Shown here: one piece after another, positions 11,186 to 22,683 of the stretch | Position numbering within the stretch: position 1 is the stretch's first letter | Layout: each line of letters begins with the position of its first letter | Source: Erinaceus europaeus | Lineage: Eukaryota; Chordata; Mammalia; Eulipotyphla; Erinaceidae | Length of the DNA: 64,000 bases | Direction of reading: 5' to 3' | Assembly: GCF_950295315.1 (NCBI RefSeq) | Contig: NC_080168.1 | Location: forward strand, 2,734,573-2,798,572 | Position numbers and translations under genes: made by a program | Notes under the pieces: model-generated | What the model saw: the letters and a program-made list of their open reading frames with translations, nothing else | Database searches by the model: none | What the model was told of the DNA's origin: nothing

Positions 11186-11230
11186 GTATTTCTCTCTCTC
11201 TTAAGAAAAATAAAATATTAAAATAATGAA
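11057..11230 (+). repeat. SINE C, right part
   Basis: gacttttgtgcctgatgctc, gttcaatctccagcaccac, gagcaatgttctggtctc, then (TC)n and an A-rich end with aaaataaaat. Confidence 0.9.
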
Positions 11231-11234
11231 AAAA

Positions 11235-14030
11235 ATAAGCTCTCCCTGATCAACTAGGAATAGCAAAGAGGTCACCTGAGATGTAACAAGATTGGACTAG
11301 AATTACTTCAGGAAGAGGACTTTGGGAGGTGGCTACATGATCAAATTAGACACATATACAATGGCTACATTATAAAGCATCACCCCCTCAATCATAAGAA
11401 CTGTGAGTGCTCATTCTTGGCATTTGGCAATATGCCTTTCTCCTAAGCCAGCTGATGAAAGCACATTGTTTTATAGCTTCCCTTATGCTTAGACCTCAGT
11501 CAGCACACCTCAAGGAGGACCTTTGGGGTCTGGGCAGGGGAGTAATTGTCTCATGAAATTCCCATATCTAAATGATCTCAGGGAATATGATTGCCACATT
11601 TCTTGTGGGCAAAGGATGACAAACTACAAGAATTCAGAAGACTGATAGACATGTAGATGCTGATCTCAAAGCAAAATACTCCCTATAGAACTTTTTACAG
11701 GGGAGGAGTAAGGTGAGGATCCAAATGAAAATCTGGACTGGCCATTGGAAGTCCCTCATGTGTGGCATTTCAAATGTTTGTGGTCCTGAGAGTGCATCTA
11801 TTAATTTCTTCTTTGTTCTCAGAAGTTGCTATCTGAGATCTGTCTAGCTGCTTTGCATGGTCTTATTTCAGTGCTTACTGTCTCTCACACTGGGTCAGCT
11901 GGTGTGGTAACAGCCCTGTATTGCCAGGGCGCTTTGTTAAGCAGATACAGGTATTTATTGTGTTGGCTTACCCAAATGTTTAACCAAGTAAAGTTGGTGG
12001 GAAAGCAAAAAAAATATCTAAATTCCTCATACTGGTGACAAAAAAATAATTCGATTCCTTTAGGGATACAGACCCATTATGATGCTGAGAATCTAGTCAC
12101 AAGCTAGGAAGTGCTGCTCCTTTTGCTGTCTTACTGCAAACCGACCATTGCTGGCTGCCCTTTTACAGAACAGACTAATGCTCACACAAGTTAAACTTGA
12201 TATTAGAGTGAGGACTCAGTCCTTGCTCTGTTGACCACCTTGATTGTTTCAAAGATGCCTACATGCCCCAAGCAAGGATGCTGACAAATGGTAGGAATAA
12301 TTGGAAAGAAAAGCTTTCTTCTGGGATGCCAGTAAAGTCCCTGTAAGTTTGGTCTCTCTGTCACAACTGTGTCTTGACATAAGGCCAAAGTAATGGAATG
12401 CATGAGAAATGGTGGTGGTGGGGGGAATGTATTCAGCTGATGGCCATAACTGCCTGAAGCCCTCTGGATCCAGTAGTCCTGTGAAACAAGTCAACTTTAA
12501 GTGTCTTTGTTGAAAATGGTAAATTTACACATTTTTGCACAGGGTTTCCTCAATGCATGGTTATATAAGCAAGGGCCTTGGGTCTAGCCTGTTCTCTTGT
12601 GGAAAGAGAGAGTCGCCACTGGCTGTGCTAGGTTGTCTGCCTGGGATGGAGCATCCTTCCCTTCTGCAGACTGGATGCACACTCAGTTTCTCTACTTCAG
12701 TGTGTGTCACATGGCCTGTGGCCAATCCCACTAGTGTACTTTTCTTCTTTAAGGAGAGAAACAGGTCTTTCTAGTTCAGCACAAGAGAGGTGTATGCAGG
12801 ACATGGGTCTTGCTCTTTGTCTTCTGTGAGTAAAGTTTTGTTCATTCAGCTTGACTGTGACGAATATTCCTGGGGACTTCAGGAACACAGGTGGTGCATA
12901 GAAGTGCTTGGTTGGACCTCTGCTCCTAGAAGTAGGAAATATATGTTACTTGCTTGATGAATAGATTTCCATTTTGAAACTGAAAACACCATGACTAGTA
13001 TATTCCTGCTGCTGGCTTTCTCTGTACATCCCCCTTCCTAGCACTACACACCTAGGAATTTCTCCTGACCCTCCCACACACTTCACTCTAGGTTTATTGG
13101 ACCCTCACAATGGAAAGTGGTTGCATTTTTTTTTAACATAACTGTCTTTCACCAGAATGCAGAATTCTGTAGGCCAGGACCAATGTAGTGTGTGTGTGTG
13201 TGTGTGTGTGTGTTTAATGATTGCCTGTAGGTTCATACTGACTCCAAGAATGCAAGTTAATCTCCAGGATTTAAACAGGAAATTCCTGACTAGACAGGTG
13301 CATCAAGGTGTAAGTTTTCCAACCCTTCCCCAATATAATAACCCCTTCCATGCTACTTTAATTTACCAGCAAATTATGTGATGGTTTTGTCAAAATACTG
13401 ATTCTGTTTCAGACGGCCTAGGATGGGGTAGACAGTCTCCTTCCTTAAAAGTCCTTTGGTCCTTTGAAGAGTCCAATATAATGGGTGTGGCTCATAGTTC
13501 TCTTCAGCGACTTGTCAGGTTAGAGCATGTTGGAGTATTTGGCTAAGTCCTTAGCTTGTTGGGTGGTGATGTTCTGACTGAGACTAAGTAAAATAAAACT
13601 TGGGGTGCTTAAGACCGATATGTTCTTAGTCAACTATCACATACTTTTTGAACTCTGACTTAAGCTAAACTCTCAGGTAAATACAATGATTTACAAAAGA
13701 GAGGACAGTTTTATTCCTGGAGAGGAAATGCTTTTAGGGGCGGATCTGAAATTTATCAGAACATCAAACATTTCCCCCACTGTCTTGACTATTTGGGACT
13801 TGACATTATAGAAGCAAATAAAGCTCTAACGTTTACAAACCATTTATATGGACTTTCCTAAGGACTCGTTCACTCTGCTTCTCTTTATCTTATACTAAAG
13901 TGGGCCACCAAAGACAATGAAATTTGTTCTGGTGGGCAAGTCAATTCTAAAATAGTCATGCGATTTTATAGGAATGTAATGAACATCTTTGTAGAGTGGA
14001 GTTCTTTCTGAATTTTCTTAATAGGATACT
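11235..14030. other. Unique sequence, 2.8 kb, longest repeat-free stretch
   Basis: No named repeat. Several overlapping short open frames on both strands (11826, 12203, 12249, 12535, 12697) show no domain, and their codon content does not favour one strand. A (TG)n microsatellite lies at 13187-13214. T(9) at 13127. Confidence 0.45.
13187..13214. repeat. (TG)n microsatellite
   Basis: About 13 TG units. Confidence 0.95.
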
Positions 14031-14560
14031 GTGCATGATCCTAACCCAGTGTGGAGATTAGAGGCTGCACCAAAACTTCTTATTTTGAAATTGCTTGACT
14101 ATACCGTAGGAGTAGTTGCAAGTTACCAAATGCAGGCAACTAAAATGACACTTGGGCCTATGCTGCCACTTCATAATACCCCAAATATAGTTTGGTTTGC
14201 TCCAAGCACACTTCTCAGCCAGGTTTGTAAGGAAGAATGCCATAAAAATGTGGAACTTGGGTTAAGTGAGTGGAGAAAGGGGAAATTACTAACGGTAAGT
14301 ATAGCCGTGCCAGAAGGTGGCTTGTTCAAGTTCAGGTCCACTAGCGCCTGCAGTGTTTACAGTCTGTTATTCATCCTGTTCTTTTCTAGTTCTTTCCATG
14401 TAACCACTAACAAGGAGACATTGTGGGTCCAATTTTTGATCCTCTGGAACCGCACACATTTCTTGAAAACATTTCCCCTTTGTGTGAGGTGAGGTGGTTT
14501 ACAGTGTTGGTGGGTCTTGGGCATCTATCTCACTGCCGGCTTCGTTTGGACTATATCAGC

Positions 14561-14766
14561 TCAGGCAACACTGATGTTTTGGGTTGGATAGTTTTTTGTT
14601 ATGGAGACTGTCCTGTTCTCAACATTGTGGGACACTGAGCAACATCAGTGGTCTCTCTTCATTAGATACCAGTCAGGCCCCTTCCCACCTGGTGACAAGA
14701 CAAAACATCCCTGGACATCACCAAATGTTCCGTGGGAGTAAAATTGCTCTGAGAGGGCACAGTGGC
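14561..14766 (-). mobile_element. MER5A-like hAT (Charlie) MITE
   Basis: Segments cactgatgttttgggttgga, ttttgttatggagactgtcc and catcaccaaatgttccgtgg match, in order, the antisense of the MER5A consensus as I remember it. This is a non-autonomous hAT element shared across placental mammals. It is old, and no terminal inverted repeats are clear. Confidence 0.7.
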
Positions 14767-15640
14767 CTGAGGCCTCACTCAGATGGTGATGGTATTTTAT
14801 CTTGACCAGGATTAGAATGGACTCAGTTTATGGGGATCAAAGTTTATCGATGTCGACTTTCTAGATGGAGATTTCCCACCTTTCTCTGGACAAAAATCTA
14901 CTTGGTCGAAGTCTACTTAGCCTGCAACCATCACAGCCTTTTGACAGGAGGGCTTCTTCTCTGAGTGGACGTGGCTAACTGAAGACAGAGAAGGCTTTTC
15001 CAGCTTGTAAAGCAATGACTTCTTGATACCCACTGCCCTAGCTGTCCTCTGAAAGTGCTCAGACTTCAATAACCAGATAAGATCACCTCAAATGTCTACT
15101 TTTCCAGACAGGGAAAGTCCTATTCCTACAAATAGATGTCTCTCTCCCCCGTTTTTTTTTATTTCTGCAAATCTCTAGAACTCCCATCATTATTCTGGGA
15201 TTTTTTTGACCAAGTGGGATTGGCTACACAGACCAGGCAATAAAACTTAACATCTGCTAAGTTTTCCTACTAGGAAACTAACGCGTGACAACATTAGTGA
15301 GCTATTGATATATAGACTTTGCTTCTAAAGGACTTTATTTTAAAAATAAATTACACTATGTATGTATGTATGTATGTTATAGATATAATATTTTTCTACA
15401 ACTGCTTCTTTTACCATTAACTTGGCATGCAGCTGTGTGGTGTGTTTTCTCTTAGGACCTTCACATGGCCTCTGTTTTTCTTTACCCTCTTTCAGATCCT
15501 CTTAAACACATCAGACCCCCCCCTCCATGTTGCTTTCACATAGAAGTTCACAAATTGTGTTTCTTGCGTGAATACCCTAGTTCCTTAAACATTTTCTAAG
15601 CATTAAAGACTATTGCAATAATACTAATTGATTATATTTT
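14767..15640. other. Unique sequence
   Basis: No gene or named repeat. It includes a TATG run at 15357-15377 and T(9) at 15152. Confidence 0.45.
15357..15377. repeat. (TATG)n microsatellite
   Basis: Five tetranucleotide units. Confidence 0.9.
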
Positions 15641-15641
15641 C

Positions 15642-15857
15642 TTTTTTAAAATTATTATCTTTGTTTATTATTGGATAAAGACAGCCAGAAATTGAGAGGG
15701 AAGGGAGTGATAGGGAAGGAGAGAGGCAGGGAGACACCTGCAGCCCTGCCTCACCACTTGTAGAGCTTTCCCCTACAGGTGGGGACCAGGGGCTCAAACC
15801 GGGTCCTTGCACATTGCAACATGTGCACTCAACCAGATATACCACCACCTGGTCCCT
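15642..15857 (-). repeat. SINE A
   Basis: ttattggataaagacagcc agaaattgagaggg (end of A in antisense), gcagccctgcctcaccactt, ctacaggtggggaccagggg, and the antisense head ctcaaccagatataccacca. Confidence 0.93.
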
Positions 15858-15859
15858 CA

Positions 15860-16318
15860 CTCTTTTCCAAATATAAACTGGGATATTCCATCATCACTAT
15901 GATGAGTGATGATGTATGCAATGTCAGCATTCATGTAAATCGATATTTTTCAATGATCATAATGTTACAAAATCATGTGTAAATGAAGGGTGGTTTTTAA
16001 CACAGGAGACTTCAAAATATTTATTCAGTTTTCAATTACTCATTGCATCTGGACTTGTGGAATTTTGGTGTTGCATCAAAGAAAACTATACACAATCATT
16101 TGTAAAGACTGGTAAAATACTTCTCCCTTTTCCAACCACACATCTATGGGAGGCTGGATATTCTTTATATGTACTAATGAAAATAACATGTCACAAGTGA
16201 ACAAATATAGAAGCAGGTACTAAGATCTGAGCTGACTTTCTTAAGGCCAGACATGAAGAACTGTGAAAATGGAAAACAATACTACCTTTCTCACTTAACT
16301 CTGTCTCTCTCTCTATAT
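15860..16318. other. Unique AT-rich sequence
   Basis: An open frame at 15916-16200 (plus, 94 codons) starts two bases from the SINE edge region and has no recognisable domain. Nothing else seen. Confidence 0.4.
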
Positions 16319-16624
16319 ATTTTTTTTTGCCTTAAGGGTTTTCGCTAGGGCTCTGTGCAGCGCACTATGAATCCACTGCTCCTGGAGGCCATTTTATCCT
16401 TTTTTTTTAAAAAAAAAAATATTGGATGGGACAGAGAGAAATTGAGAGGAGGGGAAGACAGAGATGGGGAGAGAAGGACAGACACCTACAGACCTGCTTC
16501 ACTGCTTGTAAAGCAACCCCATCCCCTGTAGGTGGGGAGTCGGGGGATCAAACTAGGATCCTTACATGGATCCTTGCACGTTGTGCTATGTGCTCTTAAC
16601 CCAGTGTGCTGCTGCCCAGTCCCC
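16319..16624 (-). repeat. SINE B with module M
   Basis: Poly-T, cttaagggttttcgctaggg, ctgctcctggaggccatttt (M antisense), gacacctacagacctgcttc, gatcaaactaggatcc. The phrase 'ggatcctta catggatcctt' is a small internal duplication. Confidence 0.93.
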
Positions 16625-17030
16625 TCTCACTTAGCTCTTTAATTTGGCAAATAAAGTTTTTTTTTTTTTCCATAAAAATGTTATACAAACAATGGGGCTC
16701 TCTGGTTATTTTAGTTGAATTAGTCTAAGATGACTAAGGGTTTTAACTTTCATTTTATACTGTGGTAAATACTGACCACATATTCCGTAGATGCAAAGGC
16801 TCTTTGGGGTTCTCAGCACTTCTTTAGAGTATAAAGGGGTACCGAGAGCAAAGCTTTTGAGAACGGCTTTTGAGCAACTCCTCTCTTTGGTTCCCAGCCC
16901 TCATCTCTCACACAGATGCAGGAAATTTCTGGAGCATAGACTAAATTCCAGACACGTGAGTAATTGCTTTGCATGGAACTCAATCGCTATTCATAATTAT
17001 CACTAACCACCATTAGCTGCAGTTGCTATT
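16625..17030. other. Unique sequence
   Basis: No gene or repeat recognised. T(12) at 16658. Confidence 0.4.
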
Positions 17031-17165
17031 CACATTCCCAGCCAAGGAAAGTGAGATTCAGAGAGGTTGAGAGGTTTACCCAGCATCATCGGGTTGGGAG
17101 GTGGGGAAGCTTCAATTTCTGTGTCTGACTTCAGACACCTAACTCCAGACTCTGAACTTTAAAAC
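17031..17165 (-). repeat. MIR (antisense)
   Basis: ccaaggaaagtgagattcag agaggttgag, then catcatcgggttgggagg and gacttcagacac follow the reverse complement of the MIR core in order. Confidence 0.65.
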
Positions 17166-17810
17166 CCAGCTGAAAAGTAAAGCAGAGAGAAAGCAAGTTC
17201 CTTTTTGTGTGGACACCTTCCACCACCTTCAGAAAGCAGGGAGTGTCACAGGTTCCTCTTATAAATTCCTTCGCTCTTGGGCCAATGCTCCTTTCTTTGC
17301 TCACTTAGTCCATCCCCAGGAGCTGGGGGCAGAAGATTGAGAAAGGAAACCCCTCCAGTGTGTTTTAGACGCAGCCATTCAAAGAGGATACAGGCAGCAG
17401 CAGTGGAGGGGGCTGTGTGAGGAGGTGCGTCTCTCAGCTCAGGACCTCACACAGGTGGTTCCTCCTCTGCTGCCTTCTGGAGCCTCCGTGGGCAGCAGGC
17501 ACAGGCGCAGGAAGCCCGTGTCCTTCGATCCTTGATGCTCCCATCTCGTCACGACTGTTTCAAGCTGCAAAGATGGAGTCAGCAGCAGCTTCCCTGTATG
17601 GGGAGGGACGTCCGCTTGTGTGAAGGTAACGAGCATTTCAAGATTCACCATCTGGGAAGATCTATCATAATATGAATAAAGCAAATAATTGGTTTAAGCT
17701 TGCTCCCCGGTCCACACCACCCTTTCAGATGCAGGAGAACTATTTAAGAAATCAGAGTCCTACATGTTGGATTCATTATGTGTGCTGGGGGTACAGAGTA
17801 GAAATTGTGA
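17166..17810. other. Unique, relatively GC-rich island
   Basis: 17330-17640 is richer in GC and CpG than its surroundings and contains possible splice-donor context (tgtgaaggtaacgagc at 17620). Short open frames occur on both strands (17417 plus, 17439 minus) without domains. No TATA or CpG-island density that would make a promoter convincing. Confidence 0.3.
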
Positions 17811-18112
17811 GCCTGGTGGTGGTACCCCCAGTTAAGCTCACATAGTGCTATGTGCAGGGACCTGCACAAGGATCCAGGTTCAAGCCCCTAGCTCTACTCC
17901 TGCAGAGGGGACTCTTCATAACTGGCAAAGCAGGTCTTCTGCAGGTGTCTTTCTTTCTGTCTCTTTATCCCTCTCTTCCCTTTCAATTTTTCTGTCTGAT
18001 TCAGTAAAATGAAATAAAAAAAAATAAACATAAAAAGGAAAAAAAAAAGGCCATCAAGGGCTGTGGCTTCGTAGTACCAGCATGGAGCCACAGAGATAAC
18101 CCTGAGAAATAA
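17811..18112 (+). repeat. SINE A/B with module M
   Basis: Head gcctggtggtggtaccccca gttaagctcacatag, gatccaggttcaagcccc, then A-rich, then M (ccatcaagggctgtggcttc, gagataaccctgag). Confidence 0.88.
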
Positions 18113-18456
18113 ACTTCATTACCAAATTGATACTGAGAGAGAAGAGGGGATATGCAAAGACAGAATGACAGACACACAAGCGACGTCTTACTATGAGGTT
18201 CTGCAGAATGTCCCACACAGACCGCTCCCTGCCTCTGTTTATTGGCTTTATGAGCATATAATTATATCAAACATAAACAGATGCAGGTCATGCATAACTG
18301 GTAACTGGATGATCCATTTCCTTGTATGTAGACCAGTATTTATCAGACTTGCTACCTCCAGGTCTCAGATTGTATGTCTACTCTAACTCCTGATCTTTAC
18401 CTCAAGGATGCAAGGCTCCTTGAGGGGTATGAGTTAAAGACTCTGTTAGCTGGAAG
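18113..18456. other. Unique sequence
   Basis: No repeat or gene recognised up to the inverted repeat. Confidence 0.4.
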
Positions 18457-18611
18457 GGCCTTTGGACCCACTGATCTGTGTTTGCCCTGATATAGCCAAA
18501 CATGGCTGGTTCTAATACACAGAACTATTCTCTTAATTAAGACCACTATGTTTTAGAACCAGCCATGTTTGGCTATATCAGGGCAAACACAGATCAGTGG
18601 GCCCAAAGGCC
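18457..18611. repeat. Near-perfect inverted repeat (hairpin/cruciform)
   Basis: The left arm at 18457-18515 and right arm at 18553-18611 are 59 bp each and complementary with one mismatch (acccactg versus gcccactg). They are separated by a 37 bp spacer. Beyond a 4-5 base gap the pairing continues for about 7 more bases (tagctgg). It is not built from any SINE or L1 seen here. A CT/CA microsatellite begins 6 bp away. Confidence 0.97.
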
Positions 18612-18615
18612 AGCT

Positions 18616-18616
<1 letters not shown>

Positions 18617-18698
<82 letters not shown>
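18617..18698. repeat. (CT)n(CA)n compound microsatellite
   Basis: About 17 CT units pass directly into about 24 CA units, ending at cacacgtag. Confidence 0.97.
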
Positions 18699-18700
<2 letters not shown>

Positions 18701-18956
18701 AGTCAAATTTAGAACAAAGGTTGTCACTGGAAAAAGGATCCCAGAACTTGGTGCTGAGTGTGGGGTGGCTCCAGGAATTTTTATAATCTTGAAAAACATC
18801 ATTAAATTATTAATACAAAAAATTCACTGTATTTATGCATATGGAGAACTTTTAGAATCTGTGATCTGCAGGAAAATAGGGAGTTTCTATTACTCTCCAA
18901 AATGAGCCTCAAGTGGTCTCTGCTTATGGTGTTAAAAGGTGACCTGTTGGTAGGAT

Positions 18957-19247
18957 TCTTTTTTAAAAAAAATATGTATTTATTTGTTCTCTTTTGTTTA
19001 CCCTTGTTGTTTTTATTTTTGTAGTTATTATTGTTATTGATGTCATTGTTGTTGGATAGGACAGAGAGAAATGGAGAGAGGAGGGGAAGACAGGGGGAGA
19101 GAAAGACAGACACCTGCAGGCCTGCTTCACCACCTGTGAAGCGACTCCCCTGCAGGTGGGGAGCAAGGGGCTCCAACCAGGATCCTTAAGCCAGTCCTTG
19201 CGCTTTGTGCCACATGTGCTTAACCCACTGTGCTACTGCCCGACTCC
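18957..19247 (-). repeat. SINE B
   Basis: gtttacccttgttgttttta, gttattgatgtcattgttg, gagaaatggagagaggagg, cctgtgaagcgactcccctg, and the head end ctactgcccgactccc. Close to the family consensus, so fairly young. Confidence 0.95.
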
Positions 19248-19334
19248 CTGTACATATTCTTAAAGTAGTGTGTCAGTGGGGAAGAGAGAGAGACCGAAGC
19301 ACGTATACATCCTGTTCTTTGCTATTATTTTAAC

Positions 19335-20001
19335 TTTTTAAGTATAATATTATTTATTGGATACAGACTGCCAGAAATTGATATGGTAGGGGGAGATTGA
19401 GGGTGGGGGGAGAGTGAGAGGGAGACAGAAGAAAAGAGAGAGGGAGAGGGTAAGGGAGAGAGGGAAAGATAGGGAGAGGGAGAGGGAAAGATAGGGAGAG
19501 GGAGAGGGAAAGATAGGGAGAGGGAGAGGGAGAGAGGCAGAGGGAGAGAGGCAGAGGGAGAGGGAAAGTGAGGGAGAGGGAGAGGCAGAGGCAGAGGGAG
19601 AGAGGCAGAGGGAGAGAGAGAGAGGCAGAGGGAGAGGGAGAGAGGCAGAGGGAGAGGGAGAGAGGCAGAGGGAGAGAGGCAGAGGCAGAGGCAAAATCAG
19701 GGGCAGAGGGAGAGGGTGGGAGAGGGAGAGGGAGGGAGAAGGAGAGGAAGAGGGAGAGACAGAGGGAGAGAGGGAAAGCAAGAGGGAGAGAGGAAGAGAG
19801 AGAGGCAGAGGGAGAGGGAGGGGGAGAGAGAGGGAGAGGGAGAGGGAGAGAGACAGAGAGAGACACACACAGAGAGATATCCCTGAAGCTCTGTTGTATG
19901 ACTCACAAAGCTTTCCCCCTACAGGTGGGGACCAGAGGGTTGAACCAAGTCCTTATACATTATAAAGTGTGCTCAACCAGGTGAGGCACCACCTGGCCCA
20001 T
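19335..20001 (-). repeat. SINE A carrying an internal expansion
   Basis: The antisense A end (tttattggatacagactgcc agaaattga) is at 19350-19381. The antisense head (acaaagctttccccctacagg, gtgctcaaccaggtgaggca) is at 19900-19998. The normally about 40 bp GA-rich middle has expanded to about 470 bp. Confidence 0.93.
19395..19868. repeat. GGGAGA/GGCAGA minisatellite-like tract
   Basis: Hexamer-based purine array with higher-order units (gggaaagataggg blocks at 19445-19515, then gagaggcagag blocks). All strong open frames across it (138, 170 and 172 codons) are Ser/Leu/Pro or Arg/Glu translations of the repeat, not genes. Confidence 0.97.
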
Positions 20002-20009
20002 TTTTTGCT

Positions 20010-20140
20010 TTGGGGGCTGGGCTGTGGCACCCCTGGTAGAGGACACACTTTCCCTTGGCTGTAAGTCACCCCCAAGCCATGCAGGGGCTCCATGCAGCTA
20101 CTAGGAGTGGTGGAGCCGGAATATGGACCTGCTTCCTCCT
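20010..20140 (+). repeat. Degenerate tRNA-SINE fragment
   Basis: gggggctgggctgtggcacc cctggtagaggacacac resembles a SINE A head with a diverged body (ccatgcaggggctcc). Confidence 0.4.
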
Positions 20141-21380
20141 CATGGTTTTCCCTCCTCCAAGCTGGAGACTCGGGATCATTTTAACCCTGGGTTGATTTTA
20201 TAGTTCTGGATCGGAGCCTAAAAGTTGCATGTGGTTTTCAAATACTTATTTTATCACACTCCACGATTACTCCCATTATGTGCCGTTAACATTTGAGTCT
20301 TTTCAGATTTTGTAGGGATATAAAAGGTTTAAATGAGCCCAATATCAGATGTGTCTGGGATTCTATTTCTTGCATGCATACTGTAAATAAACGCTGATGA
20401 AAAATATTTTAGTTCCAAAGTCTGCCACCCCAAATCCTACAAATATGCACTGAAAAGCTTCCTAATCCCATAAAAGCCTTTTTACTTGTAAATAACACTA
20501 TCTTATTTTCCATCTCAAATTTCTTCTCCTGTAATTACACAATATTTGGTTTCCCCTTTTTAGGCAACTCAAATGAAAACTTATTTCATTTCATAATTAC
20601 AAACATTCATTCTGAGTAAAGACTAATCCGAAGGGAATTTGGTTCCAGTGATATTGTAACCCAGACTTGTAATAGCAACACCATCTATCTCCTGACTAAC
20701 ATCTTGGAATCTTTTAGATGCAACTCCAAGTAAACATTTGCAGTTGGAAAGCTTTATCCTTTCCCCTGAAATGAGAGTGCTTTATTAAGAGCTTTGTGGG
20801 ACTCTATTTTTTCCCTTTAATAATGATTTAAATCAAAGACTCCAAGATACAAAGAATGTAAAGAGTGAGCCATTACACCCTCTTAGTTTTGGGTTGTTTT
20901 TATAACTCCCAGGAGTTCTGGAGTAGAGTAAAGGCTTGGAAAATGTTCATTATTAAGTTCATTTTCAACCATTTCCTGAAAACGGAGAAAGAAAATATTC
21001 TTTGTCTGGGTATCATGATAGGTGATAATTTTGAAATATTGGGTAAAGTGTATGTCTGAGTATGGACAGAAGAGAAAATGAGCAGGCTGGCCTGACACTT
21101 AGGAACTGGTAGTTAATATCTAGGTAACTGCTGTTTATTAATGAAGAGTCACATTGGGAAAATGTCCAAGTGGAAAGCCTGCCTCAGGGGGGAGTGCTGC
21201 TCACCCACTGCAGAGTTCCAAAACACAGGGGTTTAAAGCAATGGCCGGCTTCCCTTGTTGGCATAAACAAGATACATTCAGTTTTGGGACCTAGAAGCCC
21301 AAAGTCATCAGTGTTCTCAGGATTGTTTTTTTTTTTTTTTTTGTGGGACCTATCAGGCAGAATTAACTTCTTGTCTTCTT
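20141..21380. other. Unique sequence, 1.2 kb
   Basis: AT-rich and repeat-poor. 20225-20760 is flagged as a candidate conserved element. A T(16) run is at 21326-21341. Opposed short frames at 20865/20883 have no domain. Confidence 0.45.
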
Positions 21381-21393
21381 CCTCTTAGTTCTT

Positions 21394-21673
21394 TCATTTA
21401 TTTATTTATCCCCTTTTTGTTGTCCTTGTTGTTTTATGTGTTGTAGTTACTACTGATGTCATCGTTGTTGGATAGGACAGAGAGAAATGGAGAGAGGAGG
21501 GGAAGACAGAGAAGGGGAGAGAAAGATAGACACCTGCAGACCTGCTTCACCGCCTGCCTGTGAAGCGACTCCCCTGCAGGTGGGGAGCCGGGGGTTCGAA
21601 CTGGGATCCTTACTCTGGTCCTTGTGCATTGTGCCACCTGCGCTTAACCCACTGCACTACCGCCCGGCTCCCT
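21394..21673 (-). repeat. SINE B with clear target-site duplication
   Basis: Full antisense B element: tttttgttgtccttgttg, gatgtcatcgttgttgg, agcgactcccctgcaggtgg, gccgggggttcgaactggg. A 13 bp duplication, CCTCTTAGTTCTT, lies at 21381-21393 and 21674-21686. The insert has 'gcctgcctg' in place of gcctg. Confidence 0.98.
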
Positions 21674-21686
21674 CCTCTTAGTTCTT

Positions 21687-22680
21687 GATTTTGGTGACCC
21701 TTGCAGATGGCACTGTCTATGAAAGGCAGTGATTTATCCTAATCTCTTGGGGTTGGGAGTTGGTAGTCTCAGCTGGGAAACTTGATTATTGGGGGGGTCA
21801 GGTAGCTACAGTCCAAGGCTGGCTAAGGTTGAAGGCCTTTGAAAGCTTCACTGCTCATAGAAGACTTTAGGCTGGAATACCCAGGGCTAGGTCTGGCTTC
21901 TCAGTGTCCAGAAGCTTCAATATGTCTCCCCAGCATGGTGGTCTTACTCTTCTGTGTTGCTTACTTATTTATTTGTTAGTTTTTCTCCGAACAAATATTT
22001 TAAGAAAGACATAGCTTACAAAACATTTTTTTAAAATCTGACTTTCAAAATTCACTAAAGTTTATTTGTTCAAAATTCAGCGACTTTCTACTTATAAGCC
22101 CACAAGGTTTTGAATAAGGCTCAGGAATTACTTATTATCAGTACTCGTGTGTAAAATGCTTGAGAAATACTCCATTCTCTTTATGTTTTTAGTGGCCAAT
22201 TCATTAACCTATGAATTTATTAATCAATGTGTTATTTTAAAAAGTATAAACACTTTTCTTTTTTATGTGCTATTTATATAGGAGATAAATAAGAAATCAC
22301 AAATTTAGTCAATAACATTTTCAACATGCAGTGATTACTAGTTAAATCTAAGATTTCTTAATATTTAATTAGAGTAAGCCTGATTGGTCATATTCTTGTA
22401 CATTTAGAAAGCAGACAACACTCATACAATATTAACATGTTTACAGTACTAATCAGGACCCTTACATCAAAACCGGCAGGGGAATGGTAATAAATCTGTT
22501 GGTTTCTGCTTCTGTTCTGTTTCTGCTTTTCCTGGAAGAATGACTTGAAGGAAGCCTTCACCTGGAGATTCAGTTTCCTTCAATGACTTTTTGAATTTTT
22601 GTTTCCTCTCTACCTCCCTCTAGCAGAGCTTCTCGTTAACTACCCTAGTTTTATTTTTTTTGTCCATAGAACTTCTTTTT
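21687..22680. other. Unique AT-rich sequence
   Basis: No gene or named repeat. 21970-22460 is particularly AT-rich. Confidence 0.4.
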
Positions 22681-22683
22681 TAA

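Noticed and set aside
14031..14492. 153-codon plus-strand open frame outside repeats
   Set aside because: No domain, no splice or promoter context, and a 61-codon frame on the other strand covers the same DNA. A frame this long occurs by chance in 64 kb.
19350..19984. Open frames of 138-172 codons with Ser/Leu/Pro or Arg/Glu repeats
   Set aside because: They are translations of the GGGAGA-type expansion, open in several frames on both strands.
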